From the NCBI GenBank assembly GCA_945643635.1, contig CALZFC010000089.1:1-64000 (forward strand): a stretch of 64,000 nucleotides of DNA. The letters are read 5' to 3'. The stretch's first letter is position 1; every line of letters starts with the position of its first letter. The notes under the pieces are model-generated. The model was not told the DNA's origin, ran no database searches, and saw only the letters and a list, made by a program, of their open reading frames with translations. The stretch comes from Allodiplogaster sudhausi. Lineage: Eukaryota; Nematoda; Chromadorea; Rhabditida; Diplogasteridae. The position numbers and the translations under genes are program-made. Below are positions 1 through 12,000 of this stretch, piece by piece.

Positions 1-3000
1 TAGTCGCTGTGCGGCTTGTCCTTCTTGAAGAGACCGCCAATGAATTCCTTTGCCTTATCGCCGAGATCCTTTTCAGGTTCGGCCGGCTCCTTCTCGTGAA
101 GATCGCTTCGGCCAGGGTGGTATGGCGTGACATGCGACGTCAACGGCTCGTCAGGCAGATCGCCTGCACGACCGTTGTGTCGAGCGGACCTTCGAAGGGA
201 GCTTCGTCTCTCGGATAGTCGGCGTGCTTGTCTTTCTTGAAGAATCCACTGATCTTGTCGCCGAGAGTGCTCTTCTCCTTCTCTTCGACGCTCGGAAGTG
301 GTGCCTCCTCGGGTGCTCGTTCGACCTTCTCGAGCTCTTCATGAGATTGGCCTGGATGGTAGACGGCGGCATGGGCAGCGAGTGGCTCGCCTTCGAGTTC
401 TGATGCTCGCTGCGTGCCATCGAGTGGTCCTTCGAATGCTGCTTCGTCGAACGGATAGTCGCTGTGCGGCTTGTCCTTCTTGAAGAGACCGCCAATGAAT
501 TCCTTTGCCTTATCGCCGAGATCCTTTTCAGGTTCGGCCGGCTCCTTCTCGTGAAGATCGCTTCGGCCAGAGTGGTATGGCGTGACATGCGACGTCAACG
601 GCTCGTCAGGCAGATCGCCTGCACGACCGGTTGTGTCGAGCGGACCTTCGAAGGGAGCTTCGTCTCTCGGATAGTCGGCGTGCTTGTCTTTCTTGAAGAA
701 TCCACTGATCTTGTCGCCGAGAGTGCTCTTCTCCTTCTCTTCGACGCTCGGAAGTGGTGCCTCCTCGGGTGCTCGTTCGACCTTCTCGAGCTCTTCATGA
801 GATTGGCCTGGATGGTAGACGGCGGCATGGGCAGCGAGTGGCTCGCCTTCGAGTTCTGATGCTCGCTGCGTGCCATCGAGTGGTCCTTCGAATGCTGCTT
901 CGTCGAACGGATAGTCGCTGTGCGGCTTGTCCTTCTTGAAGAGACCGCCAATGAATTCCTTTGCCTTATCGCCGAGATCCTTTTCAGGTTCGGCCGGCTC
1001 CTTCTCGTGAAGATCGCTTCGGCCAGAGTGGTATGGCGTGACATGCGACGTCAACGGCTCGTCAGGCAGATCGCCTGCACGACCGGTTGTGTCGAGCGGA
1101 CCTTCGAAGGGAGCTTCGTCTCTCGGATAGTCGGCGTGCTTGTCTTTCTTGAAGAATCCACTGATCTTGTCGCCGAGAGTGCTCTTCTCCTTCTCTTCGA
1201 CGCTCGGAAGTGGTGCCTCCTCGGGTGCTCGTTCGACCTTCTCGAGCTCTTCATGAGATTGGCCTGGATGGTAGACGGCGGCATGGGCAGCGAGTGGCTC
1301 GCCTTCGAGTTCTGATGCTCGCTGCGTGCCATCGAGTGGTCCTTCGAATGCTGCTTCGTCGAACGGATAGTCGCTGTGCGGCTTGTCCTTCTTGAAGAGA
1401 CCGCCAATGAATTCCTTTGCCTTATCGCCGAGATCCTTTTCAGGTTCGGCCGGCTCCTTCTCGTGAAGATCGCTTCGGCCAGAGTGGTATGGCGTGACAT
1501 GCGACGTCAACGGCTCGTCAGGCAGATCGCCTGCACGACCGGTTGTGTCGAGCGGACCTTCGAAGGGAGCTTCGTCTCTCGGATAGTCGGCGTGCTTGTC
1601 TTTCTTGAAGAATCCACTGATCTTGTCGCCGAGAGTGCTCTTCTCCTTCTCTTCGACGCTCGGAAGTGGTGCCTCCTCGGGTGCTCGTTCGACCTTCTCG
1701 AGCTCTTCATGAGATTGGCCTGGATGGTAGACGGCGGCATGGGCAGCGAGTGGCTCGCCTTCGAGTTCTGATGCTCGCTGCGTGCCATCGAGTGGTCCTT
1801 CGAATGCTGCTTCGTCGAACGGATAGTCGCTGTGCGGCTTGTCCTTCTTGAAGAGACCGCCAATGAATTCCTTTGCCTTATCGCCGAGATCCTTTTCAGG
1901 TTCGGCCGGCTCCTTCTCGTGAAGATCGCTTCGGCCAGAGTGGTATGGCGTGACATGCGACGTCAACGGCTCGTCAGGCAGATCGCCTGCACGACCGGTT
2001 GTGTCGAGCGCGACCTTCGAAGGGAGCTTCGTCTCTCGGATAGTCGGCGTGCTTGTCTTTCTTGAAGAATCCACTGATCTTGTCGCCGAGAGTGCTCTTC
2101 TCCTTCTCTTCGACGCTCGGAAGTGGTGCCTCCTCGGGTGCTCGTTCGACCTTCTCGAGCTCTTCATGAGATTGGCCTGGATGGTAGACGGCGGCATGGG
2201 CAGCGAGTGGCTCGCCTTCGAGTTCTGATGCTCGCTGCGTGCCATCGAGTGGTCCTTCGAATGCTGCTTCGTCGAACGGATAGTCGCTGTGCGGCTTGTC
2301 CTTCTTGAAGAGACCGCCAATGAATTCCTTTGCCTTATCGCCGAGATCCTTTTCAGGTTCGGCCGGCTCCTTCTCGTGAAGATCGCTTCGGCCAGAGGTG
2401 GTATGGCGTGACATGCGACGTCAACGGCTCGTCAGGCAGATCGCCTGCACGACCGGTTGTGTCGAGCGGACCTTCGAAGGGAGCTTCGTCTCTCGGATAG
2501 TCGGCGTGCTTGTCTTTCTTGAAGAATCCACTGATCTTGTCGCCGAGAGTGCTCTTCTCCTTCTCTTCGACGCTCGGAAGTGGTGCCTCCTCGGGTGCTC
2601 GTTCGACCTTCTCGAGCTCTTCATGAGATTGGCCTGGATGGTAGACGGCGGCATGGGCAGCGAGTGGCTCGCCTTCGAGTTCTGATGCTCGCTGCGTGCC
2701 ATCGAGTGGTCCTTCGAATGCTGCTTCGTCGAACGGATAGTCGCTGTGCGGCTTGTCCTTCTTGAAGAGACCGCCAATGAATTCCTTTGCCTTATCGCCG
2801 AGATCCTTTTCAGGTTCGGCCGGCTCCTTCTCGTGAAGATCGCTTCGGCCAGAGTGGTATGGCGTGACATGCGACGTCAACGGCTCGTCAGGCAGATCGC
2901 CTGCACGACCGGTTGTGTCGAGCGGACCTTCGAAGGGAGCTTCGTCTCTCGGATAGTCGGCGTGCTTGTCTTTCTTGAAGAATCCACTGATCTTGTCGCC

Positions 3001-6000
3001 GAGAGTGCTCTTCTCCTTCTCTTCGACGCTCGGAAGTGGTGCCTCCTCGGGTGCTCGTTCGACCTTCTCGAGCTCTTCATGAGATTGGCCTGGATGGTAG
3101 ACGGCGGCATGGGCAGCGAGTGGCTCGCCTTCGAGTTCTGATGCTCGCTGCGTGCCATCGAGTGGTCCTTCGAATGCTGCTTCGTCGAACGGATAGTCGC
3201 TGTGCGGCTTGTCCTTCTTGAAGAGACCGCCAATGAATTCCTTTGCCTTATCGCCGAGATCCTTTTCAGGTTCGGCCGGCTCCTTCTCGTGAAGATCGCT
3301 TCGGCCAGAGTGGTATGGCGTGACATGCGACGTCAACGGCTCGTCAGGCAGATCGCCTGCACGACCGGTTGTGTCGAGCGGACCTTCGAAGGGAGCTTCG
3401 TCTCTCGGATAGTCGGCGTGCTTGTCTTTCTTGAAGAATCCACTGATCTTGTCGCCGAGAGTGCTCTTCTCCTTCTCTTCGACGCTCGGAAGTGGTGCCT
3501 CCTCGGGTGCTCGTTCGACCTTCTCGAGCTCTTCATGAGATTGGCCTGGATGGTAGACGGCGGCATGGGCAGCGAGTGGCTCGCCTTCGAGTTCTGATGC
3601 TCGCTGCGTGCCATCGAGTGGTCCTTCGAATGCTGCTTCGTCGAACGGATAGTCGCTGTGCGGCTTGTCCTTCTTGAAGAGACCGCCAATGAATTCCTTT
3701 GCCTTATCGCCGAGATCCTTTTCAGGTTCGGCCGGCTCCTTCTCGTGAAGATCGCTTCGGCCAGGGTGGTATGGCGTGACATGCGACGTCAACGGCTCGT
3801 CAGGCAGATCGCCTGCACGACCGGTTGTGTCGAGCGGACCTTCGAAGGGAGCTTCGTCTCTCGGATAGTCGGCGTGCTTGTCTTTCTTGAAGAATCCACT
3901 GATCTTGTCGCCGAGAGTGCTCTTCTCCTTCTCTTCGACGCTCGGAAGTGGTGCCTCCTCGGGTGCTCGTTCGACCTTCTCGAGCTCTTCATGAGATTGG
4001 CCTGGATGGTAGACGGCGGCATGGGCAGCGAGTGGCTCGCCTTCGAGTTCTGATGCTCGCTGCGTGCCATCGAGTGGTCCTTCGAATGCTGCTTCGTCGA
4101 ACGGATAGTCGCTGTGCGGCTTGTCCTTCTTGAAGAGACCGCCAATGAATTCCTTTGCCTTATCGCCGAGATCCTTTTCAGGTTCGGCCGGCTCCTTCTC
4201 GTGAAGATCGCTTCGGCCAGAGGTGGTATGGCGTGACATGCGACGTCAACGGCTCGTCAGGCAGATCGCCTGCACGACCGGTTGTGTCGAGCGGACCTTC
4301 GAAGGGAGCTTCGTCTCTCGGATAGTCGGCGTGCTTGTCTTTCTTGAAGAATCCACTGATCTTGTCGCCGAGAGTGCTCTTCTCCTTCTCTTCGACGCTC
4401 GGAAGTGGTGCCTCCTCGGGTGCTCGTTCGACCTTCTCGAGCTCTTCATGAGATTGGCCTGGATGGTAGACGGCGGCATGGGCAGCGAGTGGCTCGCCTT
4501 CGAGTTCTGATGCTCGCTGCGTGCCATCGAGTGGTCCTTCGAATGCTGCTTCGTCGAACGGATAGTCGCTGTGCGGCTTGTCCTTCTTGAAGAGACCGCC
4601 AATGAATTCCTTTGCCTTATCGCCGAGATCCTTTTCAGGTTCGGCCGGCTCCTTCTCGTGAAGATCGCTTCGGCCAGAGTGGTATGGCGTGACATGCGAC
4701 GTCAACGGCTCGTCAGGCAGATCGCCTGCACGACCGGTTGTGTCGAGCGGACCCTTCGAAGGGAGCTTCGTCTCTCGGATAGTCGGCGTGCTTGTCTTTC
4801 TTGAAGAATCCACTGATCTTGTCGCCGAGAGTGCTCTTCTCCTTCTCTTCGACGCTCGGAAGTGGTGCCTCCTCGGGTGCTCGTTCGACCTTCTCGAGCT
4901 CTTCATGAGATTGGCCTGGATGGTAGACGGCGGCATGGGCAGCGAGTGGCTCGCCTTCGAGTTCTGATGCTCGCTGCGTGCCATCGAGTGGTCCTTCGAA
5001 TGCTGCTTCGTCGAACGGATAGTCGCTGTGCGGCTTGTCCTTCTTGAAGAGACCGCCAATGAATTCCTTTGCCTTATCGCCGAGATCCTTTTCAGGTTCG
5101 GCCGGCTCCTTCTCGTGAAGATCGCTTCGGCCAGAGGTGGTATGGCGTGACATGCGACGTCAACGGCTCGTCAGGCAGATCGCCTGCACGACCGGTTGTG
5201 TCGAGCGGACCTTCGAAGGGAGCTTCGTCTCTCGGATAGTCGGCGTGCTTGTCTTTCTTGAAGAATCCACTGATCTTGTCGCCGAGAGTGCTCTTCTCCT
5301 TCTCTTCGACGCTCGGAAGTGGTGCCTCCTCGGGTGCTCGTTCGACCTTCTCGAGCTCTTCATGAGATTGGCCTGGATGGTAGACGGCGGCATGGGCAGC
5401 GAGTGGCTCGCCTTCGAGTTCTGATGCTCGCTGCGTGCCATCGAGTGGTCCTTCGAATGCTGCTTCGTCGAACGGATAGTCGCTGTGCGGCTTGTCCTTC
5501 TTGAAGAGACCGCCAATGAATTCCTTTGCCTTATCGCCGAGATCCTTTTCAGGTTCGGCCGGCTCCTTCTCGTGAAGATCGCTTCGGCCAGAGTGGTATG
5601 GCGTGACATGCGACGTCAACGGCTCGTCAGGCAGATCGCCTGCACGACCGGTTGTGTCGAGCGGACCTTCGAAGGGAGCTTCGTCTCTCGGATAGTCGGC
5701 GTGCTTGTCTTTCTTGAAGAATCCACTGATCTTGTCGCCGAGAGTGCTCTTCTCCTTCTCTTCGACGCTCGGAAGTGGTGCCTCCTCGGGTGCTCGTTCG
5801 ACCTTCTCGAGCTCTTCATGAGATTGGCCTGGATGGTAGACGGCGGCATGGGCAGCGAGTGGCTCGCCTTCGAGTTCTGATGCTCGCTGCGTGCCATCGA
5901 GTGGTCCTTCGAATGCTGCTTCGTCGAACGGATAGTCGCTGTGCGGCTTGTCCTTCTTGAAGAGACCGCCAATGAATTCCTTTGCCTTATCGCCGAGATC

Positions 6001-9000
6001 CTTTTCAGGTTCGGCCGGCTCCTTCTCGTGAAGATCGCTTCGGCCAGGGTGGTATGGCGTGACATGCGACGTCACGGCTCAGCGCGTCAGGCAGATCGCG
6101 CTGCACGACCGGTTGTGTCGAGCGGACCTTCGAAGGGAGCTTCGTCTCTCGGATAGTCGGCGTGCTTGTCTTTCTTGAAGAATCCACTGATCTTGTCGCC
6201 GAGAGTGCTCTTCTCCTTCTCTTCGACGCTCGGAAGTGGTGCCTCCTCGGGTGCTCGTTCGACCTTCTCGAGCTCTTCATGAGATTGGCCTGGATGGTAG
6301 ACGGCGGCATGGGCAGCGAGTGGCTCGCCTTCGAGTTCTGATGCTCGCTGCGTGCCATCGAGTGGTCCTTCGAATGCTGCTTCGTCGAACGGATAGTCGC
6401 TGTGCGGCTTGTCCTTCTTGAAGAGACCGCCAATGAATTCCTTTGCCTTATCGCCGAGATCCTTTTCAGGTTCGGCCGGCTCCTTCTCGTGAAGATCGCT
6501 TCGGCCAGAGTGGTATGGCGTGACATGCGACGTCAACGGCTCGTCAGGCAGATCGCCTGCACGACCGGTTGTGTCGAGCGGACCTTCGAAGGGAGCTTCG
6601 TCTCTCGGATAGTCGGCGTGCTTGTCTTTCTTGAAGAATCCACTGATCTTGTCGCCGAGAGTGCTCTTCTCCTTCTCTTCGACGCTCGGAAGTGGTGCCT
6701 CCTCGGGTGCTCGTTCGACCTTCTCGAGCTCTTCATGAGATTGGCCTGGATGGTAGACGGCGGCATGGGCAGCGAGTGGCTCGCCTTCGAGTTCTGATGC
6801 TCGCTGCGTGCCATCGAGTGGTCCTTCGAATGCTGCTTCGTCGAACGGATAGTCGCTGTGCGGCTTGTCCTTCTTGAAGAGACCGCCAATGAATTCCTTT
6901 GCCTTATCGCCGAGATCCTTTTCAGGTTCGGCCGGCTCCTTCTCGTGAAGATCGCTTCGGCCAGGGTGGTATGGCGTGACATGCGACGTCAACGGCTCGT
7001 CAGGCAGATCGCCTGCACGACCGGTTGTGTCGAGCGGACCTTCGAAGGGAGCTTCGTCTCTCGGATAGTCGGCGTGCTTGTCTTTCTTGAAGAATCCACT
7101 GATCTTGTCGCCGAGAGTGCTCTTCTCCTTCTCTTCGACGCTCGGAAGTGGTGCCTCCTCGGGTGCTCGTTCGACCTTCTCGAGCTCTTCATGAGATTGG
7201 CCTGGATGGTAGACGGCGGCATGGGCAGCGAGTGGCTCGCCTTCGAGTTCTGATGCTCGCTGCGTGCCATCGAGTGGTCCTTCGAATGCTGCTTCGTCGA
7301 ACGGATAGTCGCTGTGCGGCTTGTCCTTCTTGAAGAGACCGCCAATGAATTCCTTTGCCTTATCGCCGAGATCCTTTTCAGGTTCGGCCGGCTCCTTCTC
7401 GTGAAGATCGCTTCGGCCAGGGTGGTATGGCGTGACATGCGACGTCAACGGCTCGTCAGGCAGATCGCTGCAACGACCGGTTGTGTCGAGCGGACCTTCG
7501 AAGGGAGCTTCGTCTCTCGGATAGTCGGCGTGCTTGTCTTTCTTGAAGAATCCACTGATCTTGTCGCCGAGAGTGCTCTTCTCCTTCTCTTCGACGCTCG
7601 GAAGTGGTGCCTCCTCGGGTGCTCGTTCGACCTTCTCGAGCTCTTCATGAGATTGGCCTGGATGGTAGACGGCGGCATGGGCAGCGAGTGGCTCGCCTTC
7701 GAGTTCTGATGCTCGCTGCGTGCCATCGAGTGGTCCTTCGAATGCTGCTTCGTCGAACGGATAGTCGCTGTGCGGCTTGTCCTTCTTGAAGAGACCGCCA
7801 ATGAATTCCTTTGCCTTATCGCCGAGATCCTTTTCAGGTTCGGCCGGCTCCTTCTCGTGAAGATCGCTTCGGCCAGGGTGGTATGGCGTGACATGCGACG
7901 TCAACGGCTCGTCAGGCAGATCGCCTGCACGACCGGTGGTGTCGAGCGGACCTTCGAAGGAGCTTCGTCTCTCGGATAGTCGGCGTGCTTGTCTTTCTTG
8001 AAGAATCCACTGATCTTGTCGCCGAGAGTGCTCTTCTCCTTCTCTTCGACGCTCGGAAGTGGTGCCTCCTCGGGTGCTCGTTCGACCTTCTCGAGCTCTT
8101 CATGAGATTGGCCTGGATGGTAGACGGCGGCATGGGCAGCGAGTGGCTCGCCTTCGAGTTCTGATGCTCGCTGCGTGCCATCGAGTGGTCCTTCGAATGC
8201 TGCTTCGTCGAACGGATAGTCGCTGTGCGGCTTGTCCTTCTTGAAGAGACCGCCAATGAATTCCTTTGCCTTATCGCCGAGATCCTTTTCAGGTTCGGCC
8301 GGCTCCTTCTCGTGAAGATCGCTTCGGCCAGGGTGGTATGGCGTGACATGCGACGTCAACGGCTCGTCAGGCAGATCGCCTGCACGACCGGTTGTGTCGA
8401 GCGGACCTTCGAAGGGAGCTTCGTCTCTCGGATAGTCGGCGTGCTTGTCTTTCTTGAAGAATCCACTGATCTTGTCGCCGAGAGTGCTCTTCTCCTTCTC
8501 TTCGACGCTCGGAAGTGGTGCCTCCTCGGGTGCTCGTTCGACCTTCTCGAGCTCTTCATGAGATTGGCCTGGATGGTAGACGGCGGCATGGGCAGCGAGT
8601 GGCTCGCCTTCGAGTTCTGATGCTCGCTGCGTGCCATCGAGTGGTCCTTCGAATGCTGCTTCGTCGAACGGATAGTCGCTGTGCGGCTTGTCCTTCTTGA
8701 AGAGACCGCCAATGAATTCCTTTGCCTTATCGCCGAGATCCTTTTCAGGTTCGGCCGGCTCCTTCTCGTGAAGATCGCTTCGGCCAGGGTGGTATGGCGT
8801 GACATGCGACGTCAACGGCTCGTCAGGCAGATCGCCTGCACGACCGGTTGTGTCGAGCGGACCTTCGAAGGGAGCTTCGTCTCTCGGATAGTCGGCGTGC
8901 TTGTCTTTCTTGAAGAATCCACTGATCTTGTCGCCGAGAGTGCTCTTCTCCTTCTCTTCGACGCTCGGAAGTGGTGCCTCCTCGGGTGCTCGTTCGACCT

Positions 9001-12000
9001 TCTCGAGCTCTTCATGAGATTGGCCTGGATGGTAGACGGCGGCATGGGCAGCGAGTGGCTCGCCTTCGAGTTCTGATGCTCGCTGCGTGCCATCGAGTGG
9101 TCCTTCGAATGCTGCTTCGTCGAACGGATAGTCGCTGTGCGGCTTGTCCTTCTTGAAGAGACCGCCAATGAATTCCTTTGCCTTATCGCCGAGATCCTTT
9201 TCAGGTTCGGCCGGCTCCTTCTCGTGAAGATCGCTTCGGCCAGGGTGGTATGGCGTGACATGCGACGTCAACGGCTCGTCAGGCAGATCGCCTGCACGAC
9301 CGGTGGTGTCGAGCGGACCATCGAAGGGAGCTTCGTCTCTCGGATAGTCGGCGTGCTTGTCTTTCTTGAAGAATCCACTGATCTTGTCGCCGAGAGTGCT
9401 CTTCTCCTTCTCTTCGACGCTCGGAAGTGGTGCCTCCTCGGGTGCTCGTTCGACCTTCTCGAGCTCTTCATGAGATTGGCCTGGATGGTAGACGGCGGCA
9501 TGGGCAGCGAGTGGCTCGCCTTCGAGTTCTGATGCTCGCTGCGTGCCATCGAGTGGTCCTTCGAATGCTGCTTCGTCGAACGGATAGTCGCTGTGCGGCT
9601 TGTCCTTCTTGAAGAGACCGCCAATGAATTCCTTTGCCTTATCGCCGAGATCCTTTTCAGGTTCGGCCGGCTCCTTCTCGTGAAGATCGCTTCGGCCAGG
9701 GTGGTATGGCGTGACATGCGACGTCAACGGCTCGTCAGGCAGATCGCCTGCACGACCGGTTGTGTCGAGCGGACCTTCGAAGGGAGCTTCGTCTCTCGGA
9801 TAGTCGGCGTGCTTGTCTTTCTTGAAGAATCCACTGATCTTGTCGCCGAGAGTGCTCTTCTCCTTCTCTTCGACGCTCGGAAGTGGTGCCTCCTCGGGTG
9901 CTCGTTCGACCTTCTCGAGCTCTTCATGAGATTGGCCTGGATGGTAGACGGCGGCATGGGCAGCGAGTGGCTCGCCTTCGAGTTCTGATGCTCGCTGCGT
10001 GCCATCGAGTGGTCCTTCGAATGCTGCTTCGTCGAACGGATAGTCGCTGTGCGGCTTGTCCTTCTTGAAGAGACCGCCAATGAATTCCTTTGCCTTATCG
10101 CCGAGATCCTTTTCAGGTTCGGCCGGCTCCTTCTCGTGAAGATCGCTTCGGCCAGGGTGGTATGGCGTGACATGCGACGTCAACGGCTCGTCAGGCAGAT
10201 CGCCTGCACGACCGGTTGTGTCGAGCGGACCTTCGAACGGAGCTTCGTCTCTCGGATAGTCGGCGTGCTTGTCTTTCTTGAAGAATCCACTGATCTTGTC
10301 GCCGAGAGTGCTCTTCTCCTTCTCTTCGACGCTCGGAAGTGGTGCCTCCTCGGGTGCTCGTTCGACCTTCTCGAGCTCTTCATGAGATTGGCCTGGATGG
10401 TAGACGGCGGCATGGGCAGCGAGTGGCTCGCCTTCGAGTTCTGATGCTCGCTGCGTGCCATCGAGTGGTCCTTCGAATGCTGCTTCGTCGAACGGATAGT
10501 CGCTGTGCGGCTTGTCCTTCTTGAAGAGACCGCCAATGAATTCCTTTGCCTTATCGCCGAGATCCTTTTCAGGTTCGGCCGGCTCCTTCTCGTGAAGATC
10601 GCTTCGGCCAGGGTGGTATGGCGTGACATGCGACGTCAACGGCTCGTCAGGCAGATCGCCTGCACGACCGGTTGTGTCGAGCGGACCTTCGAAGGGAGCT
10701 TCGTCTCTCGGATAGTCGGCGTGCTTGTCTTTCTTGAAGAATCCACTGATCTTGTCGCCGAGAGTGCTCTTCTCCTTCTCTTCGACGCTCGGAAGTGGTG
10801 CCTCCTCGGGTGCTCGTTCGACCTTCTCGAGCTCTTCATGAGATTGGCCTGGATGGTAGACGGCGGCATGGGCAGCGAGTGGCTCGCCTTCGAGTTCTGA
10901 TGCTCGCTGCGTGCCATCGAGTGGTCCTTCGAATGCTGCTTCGTCGAACGGATAGTCGCTGTGCGGCTTGTCCTTCTTGAAGAGACCGCCAATGAATTCC
11001 TTTGCCTTATCGCCGAGATCCTTTTCAGGTTCGGCCGGCTCCTTCTCGTGAAGATCGCTTCGGCCAGGGTGGTATGGCGTGACATGCGACGTCAACGGCT
11101 CGTCAGGCAGATCGCCTGCACGACCGGTTGTGTCGAGCGGACCTTCGAAGGGAGCTTCGTCTCTCGGATAGTCGGCGTGCTTGTCTTTCTTGAAGAATCC
11201 ACTGATCTTGTCGCCGAGAGTGCTCTTCTCCTTCTCTTCGACGCTCGGAAGTGGTGCCTCCTCGGGTGCTCGTTCGACCTTCTCGAGCTCTTCATGAGAT
11301 TGGCCTGGATGGTAGACGGCGGCATGGGCAGCGAGTGGCTCGCCTTCGAGTTCTGATGCTCGCTGCGTGCCATCGAGTGGTCCTTCGAATGCTGCTTCGT
11401 CGAACGGATAGTCGCTGTGCGGCTTGTCCTTCTTGAAGAGACCGCCAATGAATTCCTTTGCCTTATCGCCGAGATCCTTTTCAGGTTCGGCCGGCTCCTT
11501 CTCGTGAAGATCGCTTCGGCCAGGGTGGTATGGCGTGACATGCGACGTCAACGGCTCGTCAGGCAGATCGCCTGCACGACCGGTTGTGTCGAGCGGACCT
11601 TCGAAGGGAGCTTCGTCTCTCGGATAGTCGGCGTGCTTGTCTTTCTTGAAGAATCCACTGATCTTGTCGCCGAGAGTGCTCTTCTCCTTCTCTTCGACGC
11701 TCGGAAGTGGTGCCTCCTCGGGTGCTCGTTCGACCTTCTCGAGCTCTTCATGAGATTGGCCTGGATGGTAGACGGCGGCATGGGCAGCGAGTGGCTCGCC
11801 TTCGAGTTCTGATGCTCGCTGCGTGCCATCGAGTGGTCCTTCGAATGCTGCTTCGTCGAACGGATAGTCGCTGTGCGGCTTGTCCTTCTTGAAGAGACCG
11901 CCAATGAATTCCTTTGCCTTATCGCCGAGATCCTTTTCAGGTTCGGCCGGCTCCTTCTCGTGAAGATCGCTTCGGCCAGGGTGGTATGGCGTGACATGCG

